Assembly (NCBI GenBank): GCA_037951105.1
Contig: JBAMJV010004279.1
Location: 124,001 to 188,000, forward strand
Length of the DNA: 64,000 bases
Direction of reading: 5' to 3'
Source of the DNA: Echinarachnius parma
Taxonomy: Eukaryota; Echinodermata; Echinoidea; Clypeasteroida; Echinarachniidae
Part shown: positions 42,335 through 52,028 of the stretch, piece after piece
How the letters are laid out: every line of letters starts with the position of its first letter
Numbering within the stretch: the stretch's first letter is position 1
Notes under the pieces: model-generated
Databases searched by the model: none
What the model was told of the DNA's origin: nothing
What the model saw: only the letters and a program-made list of their open reading frames with translations
Program-made: the position numbers and the translations under genes

Positions 42335-43155
42335 TCTGTGTCCAGGGCAGAGTGATGCACTGCGTCGACGGCAAGAACGAGAATACGAGGGGCGTTCAAT
42401 AAGTTCATAGCCCAACCTTGAAGGAGTCAAGGTGCAACATCGATTAATATATACAGGTGTTCTTTCATCCATATAATACTTATGTACAGCCAAGAGCTTT
42501 TCGGCATTTTTCCTAAGGGCCTCAAGGGCCTCCTTGAAGATGTCTCTTAAAGACCTCTCAAAAACCTACTTATTGGCAGATTTTGTCTCATTATCCTCAT
42601 GAAAACCACAATCTTGGGATTGTTTCTTCATATGTCAGAAGAGATCTAACGATACCAGGTTTGGGGGATAAGGAGGAATCATCAACAAACCAATCCAGCA
42701 GTTATTAGCTTTTCAAAAGTCACCTGGCTCTTGTGAGCAGGCACATTGTCCTCGAGCAGCATAATCTCTCATCAACTTGCATTGCTCCATTTTCCAACAT
42801 TTTCCAAGTGACTTTTAATGAACATTGCATCAATAAAAGCCTGTCTAGATCAGAAACAGAATACAACTGACCTGGCATTGCACCACTGACCATGTGAAGG
42901 ATGCAACATTGCATACACACCATTAGGTAACCCAACTTCCTGCTCCTTCATGGTTGGGCTATGAACTTATTGAACGCCCCTCGTAAGAGCAACTGGCTGC
43001 GCTACGTCAACTGTGCACGCAGCCTGACGGAACAGAACCTAGTGGCCTTTCACTGGTGGCCTTTCAGAGAGGTTTTCATTGCTTCCTGTAAATCCCATAG
43101 ACCTGTGTACAATATCTGATACTATGCTCTCTCTGATTTGTATCTTGTTCTCTAG
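42335..43155 (+). pseudogene. SET-B exon copy 1, split by a mariner element
   Basis: The exon copy begins ATCTGTGTCCAGGGC after CCCTAG, reads [16 protein letters not shown] and is cut inside the AAT-AAG codons by the element at 42386-42983. It continues [20 protein letters not shown] after it. Without the insertion the frame would be intact. Confidence 0.85.
42386..42983 (-). mobile_element. Deleted mariner transposon
   Basis: The ends are CGAGGGGCGTTCAATAAGTT and its inverse, flanked by a TA duplication (42384-42385 and 42984-42985). Five paralogous exon copies show the empty site. On the minus strand around 42760-42715 the sequence encodes EIMLLEDNVPAHKSQVT, the 'LxxDNxPAH' block that holds the third catalytic Asp of mariner (DD34D) transposases, followed by ITAGLVCWWFLLIPPNL-type residues. 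The rest of the transposase is deleted, leaving 598 bp. Confidence 0.9.
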
Positions 43156-43285
43156 ATCTGTGTTCAGGGCAGAGTGATCCACTGCGTCGACGGCAAGAAC
43201 GAGAATAAGAGCAACTGGCTGCGCTACGTCAACTGTGCACGCAGCCCGACGGAACAGAACCTAGTGGCCTTTCACTGGTGGCCTT
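43156..43285 (+). CDS. PRDM9: PRDM9-like SET-B exon copy 2
   Basis: After TTGTTCTCTAG the frame (phase 0, matching the end of the SET-A exon) reads [20 protein letters not shown] then [20 protein letters not shown]. This corresponds to the middle of the PRDM9 SET domain ('[32 protein letters not shown]'), with the conserved N-W-x-R-Y-V-N-C-A block intact. The downstream end is uncertain: the frame stays open into [12 protein letters not shown] and no consensus donor is visible. Confidence 0.75.
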
Positions 43286-43377
43286 TCAGAGAGGTTTTCA
43301 TTGCTTCCTGTAAATCCCATAGACCTGCGTACAATATCTGATACTATGCTCTCTCTGATTTGTATCTTGTTCTCTAG

Positions 43378-43507
43378 ATCTGTGTCCAGGGCCGAGTGAT
43401 CCACTGCGTGGACGGCAAGAACGAGAATAAGAGCAACTGGCTGCGCTACGTCAACTGTGCACGCAGCCTGACGGAACAGAGCCTAGTGGCCTTTCACTTG
43501 TGGCCTT
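43378..43507 (+). CDS. PRDM9: PRDM9-like SET-B exon copy 3
   Basis: It has the same acceptor type and phase as copy 2. It reads [40 protein letters not shown] with no disabling change (given here in two 20-residue parts). It lies 222 bp after copy 2. The frame continues open through the spacer into the next copy because the spacer lacks a stop in this frame. Confidence 0.75.
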
Positions 43508-43577
43508 TGAGAGAGTTGTCCATTGCTTCCTGTATTCCCATAGTCCTGTGTACAATATCTGATACTATGTTCTCTAG

Positions 43578-43707
43578 ATCTGTGTCCAGGGCCGAGCGAT
43601 ACACTACGTTGACGGCAAGAACGAGAACAAGAGCAACTGGCTGCGCTATGTCAACTGTGCACGCAGCCTGACGGAACAGAGCCTAGTGGCCTTTCACTGG
43701 TGGCCTT
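43578..43707 (+). CDS. PRDM9: PRDM9-like SET-B exon copy 4
   Basis: It reads [20 protein letters not shown] and then the conserved NWLRYVNCA block. The substitutions are V to A and C to Y; Tyr at the second position restores the residue seen in mammalian PRDM9 ('YEYVDGK'). The spacer from copy 3 is only about 70 bp, too short for two independent introns in most animals. Confidence 0.7.
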
Positions 43708-43796
43708 TCAGAGAGGTTTTCATTGCTTCCTGTAAATCCAATAGACCTGTGTACGATATCTGATATGCTCTCTCTGATTTTCCTCTTGTTCTCTAG

Positions 43797-43965
43797 ATCT
43801 GTGTTCAGGGTCGAGTAATACACTGCGTTGACAGCAAGAACGAGAATATGAGCAACTGGCTACGCTACGTCAACTGTGCACGCAGCCTGACGGAGCAGAG
43901 CTTATTGGCTTTTCAGTATCTGGGAGAGATCTACTACCACAATCTCCATTGCTGCCTGTATTCCC
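43797..43965 (+). CDS. PRDM9: PRDM9-like SET-B exon copy 5 (best candidate for the ancestral exon)
   Basis: It reads [40 protein letters not shown], then YLGEIYYHNL. Only this copy keeps the residues that follow the NCA block in PRDM9 ('FQYHRQIFYR'), so it is probably closest to the original exon. A possible donor is TTTTCA|GTATCT, or the exon may continue to the YYH codons. The catalytic C-terminal part of the SET domain (the W-Y-G segment) is not encoded here or downstream in the window. Confidence 0.75.
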
Positions 43966-44029
43966 TTTATAGACCTGTGTACAGTTTTTAATGCTCTCTC
44001 TCTCTCTGATTTTCCACTTGTTCTCATAG

Positions 44030-44061
44030 ATATGTGTCCAGGGCAGAGTGATCCACTTCGA
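44030..44061 (+). pseudogene. SET-B exon copy 6 (truncated)
   Basis: After TTCTCATAG only 32 bp of the exon remain ([10 protein letters not shown]), then the homology ends abruptly in unrelated AT-rich sequence. The array therefore ends here, probably at a transposon or deletion junction. Confidence 0.8.
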
Positions 44062-45280
44062 AAATGATAAAATATACTTACAAAAACCGTCATATAAGTT
44101 CCATTTGTTTCCGTTGCTGCTGGGTTTTCCATCGTAAACAAAGAGAGCACGCCAGCAACGTGTGGAGACCGCTTATTATTGCCCAAAACAAGCGGACTCG
44201 CGATCTGCAAGCATGCGCACCGTATCTGATTTTGGATACTGCCGTATCAGAATTCGGATACTTAACTAACGCGGTGCGGGAAATTTGCGAGGAATACATG
44301 GCAGTCATCCAGATAGCAGCAACACTTCTGAGACAGATCACGACTGACTAATCTATATTTTTTTTATTGCCCAAAATTGCAGATTTCTCTATATTTTCGA
44401 CATTTGAAGAATAACTTGGACCATTGTGGCAAGTTCAAATAACAGCCCATAGGAAAGTAAAAAGTATGCCGCAGATCTGCCGTAGACTTTTAGTCTGCGG
44501 CAAAGAGTATGCCGAAGTATGCGGCAGAAAGAAACTTTGCTGCAGACTTGCCGCATACCAGTATGCCGCATGAACAGTCTGCGGCAGATCTGCCACAGAA
44601 AAGTGGGAAATTATTGCTGCAGACTGTATAATTTCCCACTTTTCTGCGGCATACTGGTATGCGGCAAGTCTGCAGCAAAGTTTCTTTCTGCCGCATACTT
44701 CGGCATACTCTTTGCAGCAGACTAAAAGTCTGTGGGAGATCTGCGGCATACTTTTTACTTTCCTATACATTTATAAAGAACACATAAAGGACATGTTTGT
44801 ATACATGTATTTTATTTTTGTTAATATGTCTTAATATCCATTGTAGAGTGAAAAGTATTAAATGTTTTTTCTCAAATATTAAGTGTATTAGTTCTCTTCC
44901 CTACATTCTGTGGTATGTGTGTGTGTGTGTTGTTGATAAGAATCAGGTCAGACGAGGTCCTCATGTGACCTGAAACTTTAAGATGCTAGAATGTAATGAT
45001 GAAATGGCTCTCCAGCAGCCTTCCTGCATACTTGCCACAGACTTGCGTTGGATATGAAAGAGTATGCGGAAGGCTGCGGCAAAGTATGCAGCAAGGTTGC
45101 CACAGGTCTGCGGGGATATGAATGATGAAGAGTCTGCGGCAGATCTGCCGCAGACTCTTCATCGTACTGAAAAATTATGCGGCAAGTCTGCGGCAAAACT
45201 AATTTGCATGTGAAAATGATGACCGTCTGCGGCAAGTCTGCCGCAGGAGTATGCGGCAGGCACATTTCTTTGCTATGGGA
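44062..45280. mobile_element. Element(s) filled with TCTGCGGCA words
   Basis: 44449-44766 is a large imperfect palindrome (CTATAGGAAAGTAAAAAGTA at one end, its inverse at the other) and 45020-45265 is a second cluster. Both are packed with the words GTCTGCGGCA, TATGCGGCA and GATCTGCCGCA on both strands, some twenty in all. Between them is AT-rich DNA with a (GT)n tract at 44922. It resembles the other word-filled MITEs in the window. Its outer ends and target duplication could not be fixed. Confidence 0.65.
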
Positions 45281-45491
45281 GTTGTATCATTTTTAGGGCC
45301 AGTTGAAAATTTGACCAACTTTTTCTGTACCGGGCCACGTAGTTGCCGTGTAGGCTGGCATTGCTCTGGCTGCTTGTGTGATGCATGCCATGACTGGGAA
45401 CGAATCCATGACCCTCACGTTCACATTGACTCATTCATGTGCAAAAGAATACAAGTGTAATAAAACAGTCTCTTCTTTTGTTCTTACATAG

Positions 45492-45634
45492 ATGGCTGCT
45501 GCAAAGTCACTCTGTTCATCCCGTGTGAACCATCATAGTGAACATCTGTGCCAGCTCTACCTGTCCACAATCAACCTCATGAGGGCGGGAGACATTGAGA
45601 CCAACCCTGGCCCAAGAATAGAACCTCAGAAAAG
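45492..45634 (+). CDS. NLR gene, first coding exon with 2A-like leader
   Basis: The ATG follows TTCTTACATAG directly and encodes 47 codons plus two bases (phase 2 out, donor AAAAG|GTACAA). A Leu-rich, weakly hydrophobic stretch (LCQLYLSTINLM) leads into RAGDIETNPGP at residues 31-41. This is the full D-[VI]-E-x-N-P-G-P ribosome-skipping 2A signature with the G/P junction at 40/41. In sea urchins, 2A-like sequences with 'LMRAGD-ETNPGP' wording are known at the N-terminus of NLR proteins and in non-LTR retrotransposons. There they can release the leader, or leave it attached as a signal sequence when skipping fails. A 5' untranslated exon upstream is likely, because the ATG abuts an acceptor. 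Confidence 0.8.
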
Positions 45635-45890
45635 GTACAAATTTACTCTCACCCATACAGACATTACCATAGTAGACAATGCATAGCCAATGCATGGTTG
45701 ATGTTTCATCATCCACTGCCAACACATGCCTTTTCTATGATACAAGAAAATTGTTTATATGGCTTGTAAATGGTCATAAAACCTAGTAAGACCATGTGTG
45801 CAAACTCCCAGACTGTGTATGAACCACCAGCATAGGAAGGATTTGTTTAAGGCAAGCTTTTTGTCTTTCTTTTTTCTTTTTTTCTTTTTA

Positions 45891-45939
45891 GGTGGGCTGT
45901 ACATCATACAGACCACCTCATAATTTCGTTAGAATTGCC

Positions 45940-45973
<34 letters not shown>

Positions 45974-47132
45974 CTTTATTTTTCTTATTTCCAATCACTT
46001 TTTTGTTACCAAGATAACTTGAAAATGGCTCAATCAAGTGCCTTGAAATTTGGCACACATATATATAGGCATATGGACAAAGCAAAATAAGGTTTTGAAC
46101 CCTGACCTTGACTGATGACGTCATCTAGGCGCCATTTTGTAAAATTTTCTGAATATCTTCTCATGATCATATCTTCATAACGAAAAGTTGTTTCTCATTC
46201 ATATTTATCATGATCAAGGTCAATATCCGTCCGGTCAATTTCAGGTCAAAAAACGCGCGCGCATGCGTACGTGCGCGCGTCAGCGCGCGCGCAAAATTTT
46301 AAAATGTTCAAAATCGTCGCAAATTCATTTTGGATACGTTTTAGGCCATTTTAAGCATTTTACGAAAAAACGCGCACACGCGCATGCGCGCGCGTTTTCG
46401 CGCGTACTGGCATTTTGCAACATAGAATCGCCGAATTTTCTCTGTTATCATATTTAGCCCATCTTTCCAAGCATTTTGATACCTTGTTCACCTTTTTCTG
46501 ACTAGTAAAAACGCAATGAGCTTCCGTTCAAGAAACATGTCCGTGCGCGCGAGCTCTTGTAATACATAGCATATATGGGCAAAAACATGCCTATACAAAA
46601 TTCATTGTAACTCTTCAGAATGGATGGGAACTCCCAAGTTTTTTTTCATATTTGGATAGATTATGAGTCGGAGATATGATTTCATGTCTCATTTGACCCT
46701 CAATTAACTCATGGCGTCATCATAATGGCCTCCGAACTCAAAATTTCAATTTGCATATTATGACGTCAGCATATTTTTGGAAAATTTATTGTATCTCTGT
46801 AAATATTGATCGATTTTCTTCCAAATTTTGATATGTTCTATCTGAGACAATTCTCTACAAATGTGATAATCACGATTTTTCATTTTGACAAAGGCATCAT
46901 GGCGTATTTTTGCGATTTAAGGAGGCATGTCATTTGTTAACATTTTGCGTGTATTCTCTATGGGACATGACTTTTTTTCAAAACTGGATTCTACATTCCC
47001 GTCTTTCGCGACCAATATCTTCTTCGTTTTAGCTTCGTTTACGCTGAACTTCGAGTATGTTGTAGCTGAGACAATAAGCTATCTCAAATGAGCCCTTGAT
47101 TATGTCTTTAATTTTAGTTCGACCAGCCCACC
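45891..47132. mobile_element. DNA element with GGTGGGCTG ends
   Basis: GGTGGGCTG at 45891 is matched by CAGCCCACC ending at 47132. The 1.24 kb include an ATT microsatellite (45946-45972) and two GCGCGC-rich alternating purine/pyrimidine stretches (46254-46292 and 46370-46402). No protein is encoded. The assignment as one unit is tentative because the terminal repeat is short. Confidence 0.4.
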
Positions 47133-47330
47133 TATACTTGTTCTAAACAAGTATTACAATTCTAGTTTCTTTTTGTTTGGTGGAGGGGCTTTTTAAATGT
47201 TTTTTTCTTTATAACTTGTTATAAGTATATAATTTAGCAGAACCGTAGCTACCAGCAGATCTATAGAAGAGAACAGTGTTTACCAGCAAGGTATTATTTT
47301 TTATTATGAATGAAAGTTGAGAAGAATCAA

Positions 47331-47745
47331 CATCTTAATTCTCACATTCGGGCACTCGCCATCTCTCATTCGGGCAATCAGCATCCCACATTCGGGCAAT
47401 CAACATCTCACATTCGTGCACTCGCCATCTCATTCGGACAATCAACATCTCACATTCGTGCAATCGCCATCTCATTCGGTCAATCAACATCTCACATTCG
47501 TGCACTCGCCATCTCATTCGGACAATCAACATCTCACATTCGTGCACTCGCCATCTCATTCAGTCAATCAACTTCTCACATTCGTGCACTTGCCATCTCC
47601 CATTCGGGCAATCAACATCTTAATTCTCACATTCGGGCACTCGCCATCTCATTCGGGCAATGAGCATCCCACATTCGGGCGCTCGTCATCTCACGTTCGG
47701 GCACTTTCCATCTCTCGTTCAGGCAATCAGCATCCCACATCCGAG
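47331..47745 (+). repeat. 42-bp minisatellite
   Basis: About nine to ten copies of a 42-bp unit (CATCTCACATTCGTGCACTC… GCCATCTCATTCGG…) lie in tandem, with older half-units at both ends. As 42 is a multiple of three, all three forward frames stay open over much of it (14-residue peptide periodicity). It has no splice sites or coding bias and sits in the NLR first intron. Confidence 0.85.
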
Positions 47746-48578
47746 TTTGTATGTATTTGTGTGTGTGCGTAGATTCGTTTTTGTTTGTATATCGGTCTTA
47801 TCATGATGGAGATGATTTAAGTCTTGCTTTCTTAATTTTAAGTATATCAAATTTCCTTCTGAAGTATGAACCAGATTACATTATTTTGAATGAAAATTGC
47901 AAAAGCTCCCTATCCCCCTCCCCCACCACACCCTACCACATAGGGGGCAAAATCGCCCTCAGCCCCTGTGTATTTATTACCCTGCCCTCCCCCCTCGCGC
48001 GATTCGGGCCCTCGGGCTTGGTCGCTCTGCTCCCTCACATATTCGGTCAAAAGACGCCATGCAGCCCCTCTGGAAAAATATGCAGCTACGCCCATGAGAG
48101 GAAATGTACTAGAAGTGACAGGATCAATGCCAGTAAGAAAAAAATGGGAACATTTAGCTTCCCTTAAAGGTAGAGAGAGACCTGTAAGTTTGTGCTGTTT
48201 TATTTGTCAACGTACTGACCTCGTTTTGAACTTGTACTGCTTTCAGGCTTTGAATCACAAAAATCAAACAGTTTCCGGGGGCACTGCCCACTAGACCCCT
48301 GCCAGAGGCCATAAGGCAGGCCCAAAGTGTCTCGCGCTAGCACCTTTGCCAAATTCCTTGCTACGCCACTAGCAGCCAGTTTAAACATTATTATGCTTGA
48401 CAATCTAGTAGGGCAACATTCCTCCGAGTGGGAGGGGATGAGAAACAATCTTACTGGGTAGCAAGTGTCAACTAGAAATTTCTTGAAATTGTAAAGTGTC
48501 CTTGGAACGACCAATAAACCTTATTTTGCTGGATGATATATAAAATAAATGTTCCTTCATATCCCTATTCCGATACAG
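47746..48578. other. NLR intron with degraded elements
   Basis: 47915-48090 and 48275-48375 carry 'GGGGGCAaaAtcGCCC…GCTACGCC' type sequence. This is typical of decayed hAT-like MITEs whose ends contain TAGCTACGCC, but limits are not clear. No exon is visible. Confidence 0.4.
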
Positions 48579-48856
48579 CAATCTACAAGAGACAGAACTT
48601 CTTCGTGTGGCAAGGAGCATTGATCCAAGCTATTACGATGATATTGGAATCTACCTTGGAATTCCTTATGCCGAGTTGAATCAGATCAAAGTCAAACATC
48701 TGAACGATATGAGGGGGGCCCTTACTGAAGTGTTGATGATGTGGAACACCAGACAGGAAGGAGGCAATAAGAGGGAGATTCTGGCTGAGAAGCTGAAGGA
48801 AGCAGAGCTGGGTGATCTGGCAGAGAAAGTGCTTAGATGTGAGCTGGTTGTCAAAG
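48579..48856 (+). CDS. NLR gene, DEATH-domain exon
   Basis: The exon follows CCGATACAG and runs to AAAG|GTAAGT; it enters in phase 2 and leaves in phase 1, matching both neighbours. It encodes about 93 residues with the DEATH fold pattern: TELLRVARSIDPSYYDDIGI, YLGIPYAELNQIKVKH, a W at the fourth helix (VLMMWNTRQ), and KREILAEKLKEAELGDLAEK. The DEATH domain mediates homotypic binding to adaptor proteins in innate immune signalling. Sea-urchin NLRs typically carry an N-terminal DEATH domain, unlike most vertebrate NLRs, which have PYD or CARD. Confidence 0.85.
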
Positions 48857-50028
48857 GTAAGTCGTACTACTACACACCAACATTTAATAACACATTAATT
48901 TTAATAGCACTCATTGAATTAATTCCTAGATGGGGTATTTTATGCTATTTATACCAAATTAATGTATAAAATACTTTACATAATAACATATTCACACAAA
49001 AGTCATACAAGATTAATACCCAATTCTTATGGCTAGGCCAAACTTGTCCACATTATGGTTTTAACATTTTGAATCAAACCAGAATTTATATTTATATTGG
49101 CCAGACGGCAATTTTTGGTGGCCCTGTGCTGTGCTGATTTTGAATGTTGGGTTAATAGAAAAGGAACACATAGAAAATGAATATTGCAACCAATTGACTG
49201 AATTTAAGCAATTATGTATCAATTCTGATTGGCTAGAATTGTTTGAGTTAAATTAAATTCAATACAGGTACGATCAATGCTAATACATCAGCTCAAAATG
49301 CTATAATGGTATAAAAATAAGTCTAAGATCCTTTTCTCATGCTTCTACTTTCTTATAAAACAATCTTCCCCTCAATATACATCTCACAATGTCAATACTT
49401 TTAAGTCTAAGTTGAAAACCTCATTTGTTTAAGTTAGCATTTTAGTGATTGTTAATTACTTGTTTATATAGATGTATGTCTACCTTGTTACTTAGTTCTT
49501 GTTAATTCTAATAACGAAGCGTGTATAGAGACTTTTTTGCAATATGCGCTATACAAATGTCTATTATTATTATTATTATTTTTATGACTAAACAAATTTT
49601 GTCAAGATGTTGTTAAGAGCCTATTGATTCAATGAATTCCCTAAAGAAATTGTCCCTGGTTATTCTATAATAGGCTAGTGGCAATCATGAAATTGATATC
49701 ACATGTTGAGAATGATGAAGGCAGGCATGAGGGGGAAAATAACATGCATTTAACATTCATACAATTCAGGGTTCCACATTAATTCCACGCTTAGTGTATG
49801 GCCAGGTTGGGCCAGTCAAGTAATTTCCTTTTTACTGCCCTGAAATTGCATCCGGATTTGTAAATAATAATATAAATTGCTACAATATCATCTCTAGACG
49901 TGTAACACTTGTATTACTCCAGTCATAGGATACAAAGTCAGCCTGCACACAATGTGTGTGCCATCTCCAATGGGTGATTTCAAGTATGGTGTTTAAGGCC
50001 AGTGTTATAGTCGTGTAGATTTTTCTAG
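48857..50028. other. NLR intron, no gene
   Basis: This is AT-rich. Fragments of the GGGCCA/‘gggttccac’ MITE family lie near 49095-49145 and 49768-49850. A (TTA)n tract occurs at 49562-49582, preceded by ‘ATATGCGCTATACAAATGTCTATTATT’-type sequence (core word GCGCTATACAAAT). This core is the common tail of many tRNA-derived SINEs, but no A/B boxes were recognised. Confidence 0.4.
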
Positions 50029-50036
50029 GACCTGGA

Positions 50037-50339
50037 TAAGGCTGTTGACGAGTCCCGGGTACCCGGGTCCCGCCGAAAAATGTCGAGTCCCGGGCGCAAA
50101 AATCGATACTCGATATCCCGAAAAAAAGCAAAAAGTTGATTTACGAATTTGCTGTATTTTATAAGATGATTTATTGTCATAAATGCGCTGCATTTTTGTC
50201 ACTTGAATGAACATGTTTCCCAGCGGCGTGACATGCCTATAGCGAAATCAACAAATTTATAAATTTCGGGTACCCGGGACTCGCCCGAAAAATTATCGCG
50301 AGTCCCGGGTAGTAAATATACCCAAAATCGACAGCCTTA
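50037..50339. mobile_element. hAT-type MITE with 8-bp target duplication
   Basis: The ends are perfect 9-bp inverted repeats TAAGGCTGT / ACAGCCTTA, flanked by GACCTGGA on both sides (50029-50036 and 50340-50347). The subterminal DNA is full of palindromic CCCGGGTACCCGGG and GAGTCCCGGG words. The 8-bp duplication and the TAnnG start are diagnostic of the hAT superfamily. It is inserted near the left end of the foldback element that follows. Confidence 0.9.
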
Positions 50340-51880
50340 GACCTGGACACGTTCTTTAGTCCAACGTTTTTTTATTGATTCATATTCTAGAAAGGTTAAG
50401 AAGAAATTTCAGCTTTGTTGCCACCTTGGCAACATTGGGTAACTTTTGTTATAAGCATTATAATGTTAATTAGCTAATTTGCATATTTGTGAAATAAGGT
50501 CAGGGGTCATTTTCTATCTAGGAATAGTACAATATTGATAAAAACAAGTATAATAGGGTATTTAGGGGCAAGGATTCCATTTCCGGTGCTCGTTTGTAAG
50601 TGCCATATGGGCAACACCCTGAAATCCAAGATGGCTGCCCCTAATTTGCATATTTATGAATATTATTAATTTTCAGTGGCTACAGCCTCTTATAAGCCAT
50701 TATTACAGATTATTTTCCTCAATCATGTTCTACATGTGTGATAACGATCATTTAGCTTGGTTACCACCTCGGCAACCTCTAGCAATGCATACAATTTGCA
50801 TAATTAGGTATTTTACCTAATTTGCATATTCCCCCAAATCGAGTATATTGGGAACCCGGAAAGTAAAAATGACAAGTAATACCACTTTTCCAAGGTTTAA
50901 GGGGCCAACAAATCCATTTATGATACTTAATTTGACGTTTCACCTTGGCAACCCACATAAATCCAAGATGGCCGCCTTTGTCATTTTTAAGGTAATACTG
51001 CTATTTGCCACTTTAATGGCATTTATTTTATAACAGTATGATTGTTTTACTGTAAGTAAACAACTACATTATGATTCAAGTATTCTAGTTCCTATTTCCA
51101 ATAATTAAAAGTCCAAACATTATAATATTGATCTAATATAACCAAAATAATATAGTCGTGTATCATAACATGTGTAATTTGGGAAGCAGCCATGTTTGAT
51201 TTGAGATGGTTGCCATGGTGATACAGGGAAATAAGTATCAAAAATGGATCTGTTGGCCCCCAAAACCTTGGAAAAGTGGTATCACTTGTCATTTTTACTT
51301 TCCGGGTTCCCAATATACTCGATTCAGGGGAATATGCAAATTAGGTAAGAGAATTAATTATGCAAATAATATGCATTACTAGAGGTTGCCATGATGGCAA
51401 CTAATCTTTTATATCTTAAATACATACTTAGAACATAACTGACGAATAATAATCTGGAATTATTGCTTTTTAGAGGCTGTAGCCACTAAAAATCAATAAT
51501 ATTCATAAATATGCAAATTAGGGGCAGCCATCTTGGATTTCAGGGTGTTGCCCATATTGCACTTAAAAACGAGCACCGGAAATGGAATCCTTGCCCCAAA
51601 ATATATTAGAATACTTTTTTTTAATCAATATTGCACAATTCCTAGATAGACAATGACCCCTGACCTTATTTCACAAATATGCAAATTAGCTAATTAACTT
51701 TAAAATGCTTATAAAAAAAGTTGCTCAATGTTGCCAAGGTGGCAACAAAGCTGAACATTTTCCTTAACCTTTCTAGAATATGTATCAATAAAAAAACATT
51801 GGACTAAACAACTTTTCCAGGTCTTGTACACGACCCAATGGACCGTCTACACGACTATTAGTGTTATTTTACACAAACAT
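50340..51880. mobile_element. Large foldback element, about 700-bp inverted arms
   Basis: The left arm (about 50340-51033, plus a few tens of bp left of the nested hAT element) and the right arm (about 51092-51880) are inverted copies, about 85-90% alike by eye. Paired landmarks are GTTGCCACCTTGGCAACA at 50417 against TGTTGCCAAGGTGGCAAC at 51730, and GGGAACCCGGAAAGTAAAA at 50849 against its inverse at 51290. The two 60-73-residue frames beginning MGTRKVKMTS are the same arm read twice and are not genes. Confidence 0.85.
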
Positions 51881-52028
51881 CGGCCTCAAACACCATACTT
51901 GAGATGACATTGGGTGACCTCAAATATGGCGCTTTTGGCCGGTGGTAGTGTTTAATAAACACTAACACCAGCCCCAAACACCATACTTGAAATCACCCAC
52001 TGTCTACCATTCACTGGACGAGGCTTAA

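Noticed and set aside
47331-47745. CRISPR array candidate (regular repeats)
   Set aside because: Units are contiguous without unique spacers and the DNA is clearly eukaryotic.
47310-47772. Repeat protein with 14-residue periodicity
   Set aside because: Two overlapping frames are both open because the 42-bp unit lacks stops; no conserved residues or splice sites support translation.
50848-51313. Pair of similar frames beginning MGTRKVKMTS on opposite strands, possible duplicated small gene
   Set aside because: They are the two arms of one foldback transposon read in opposite directions.
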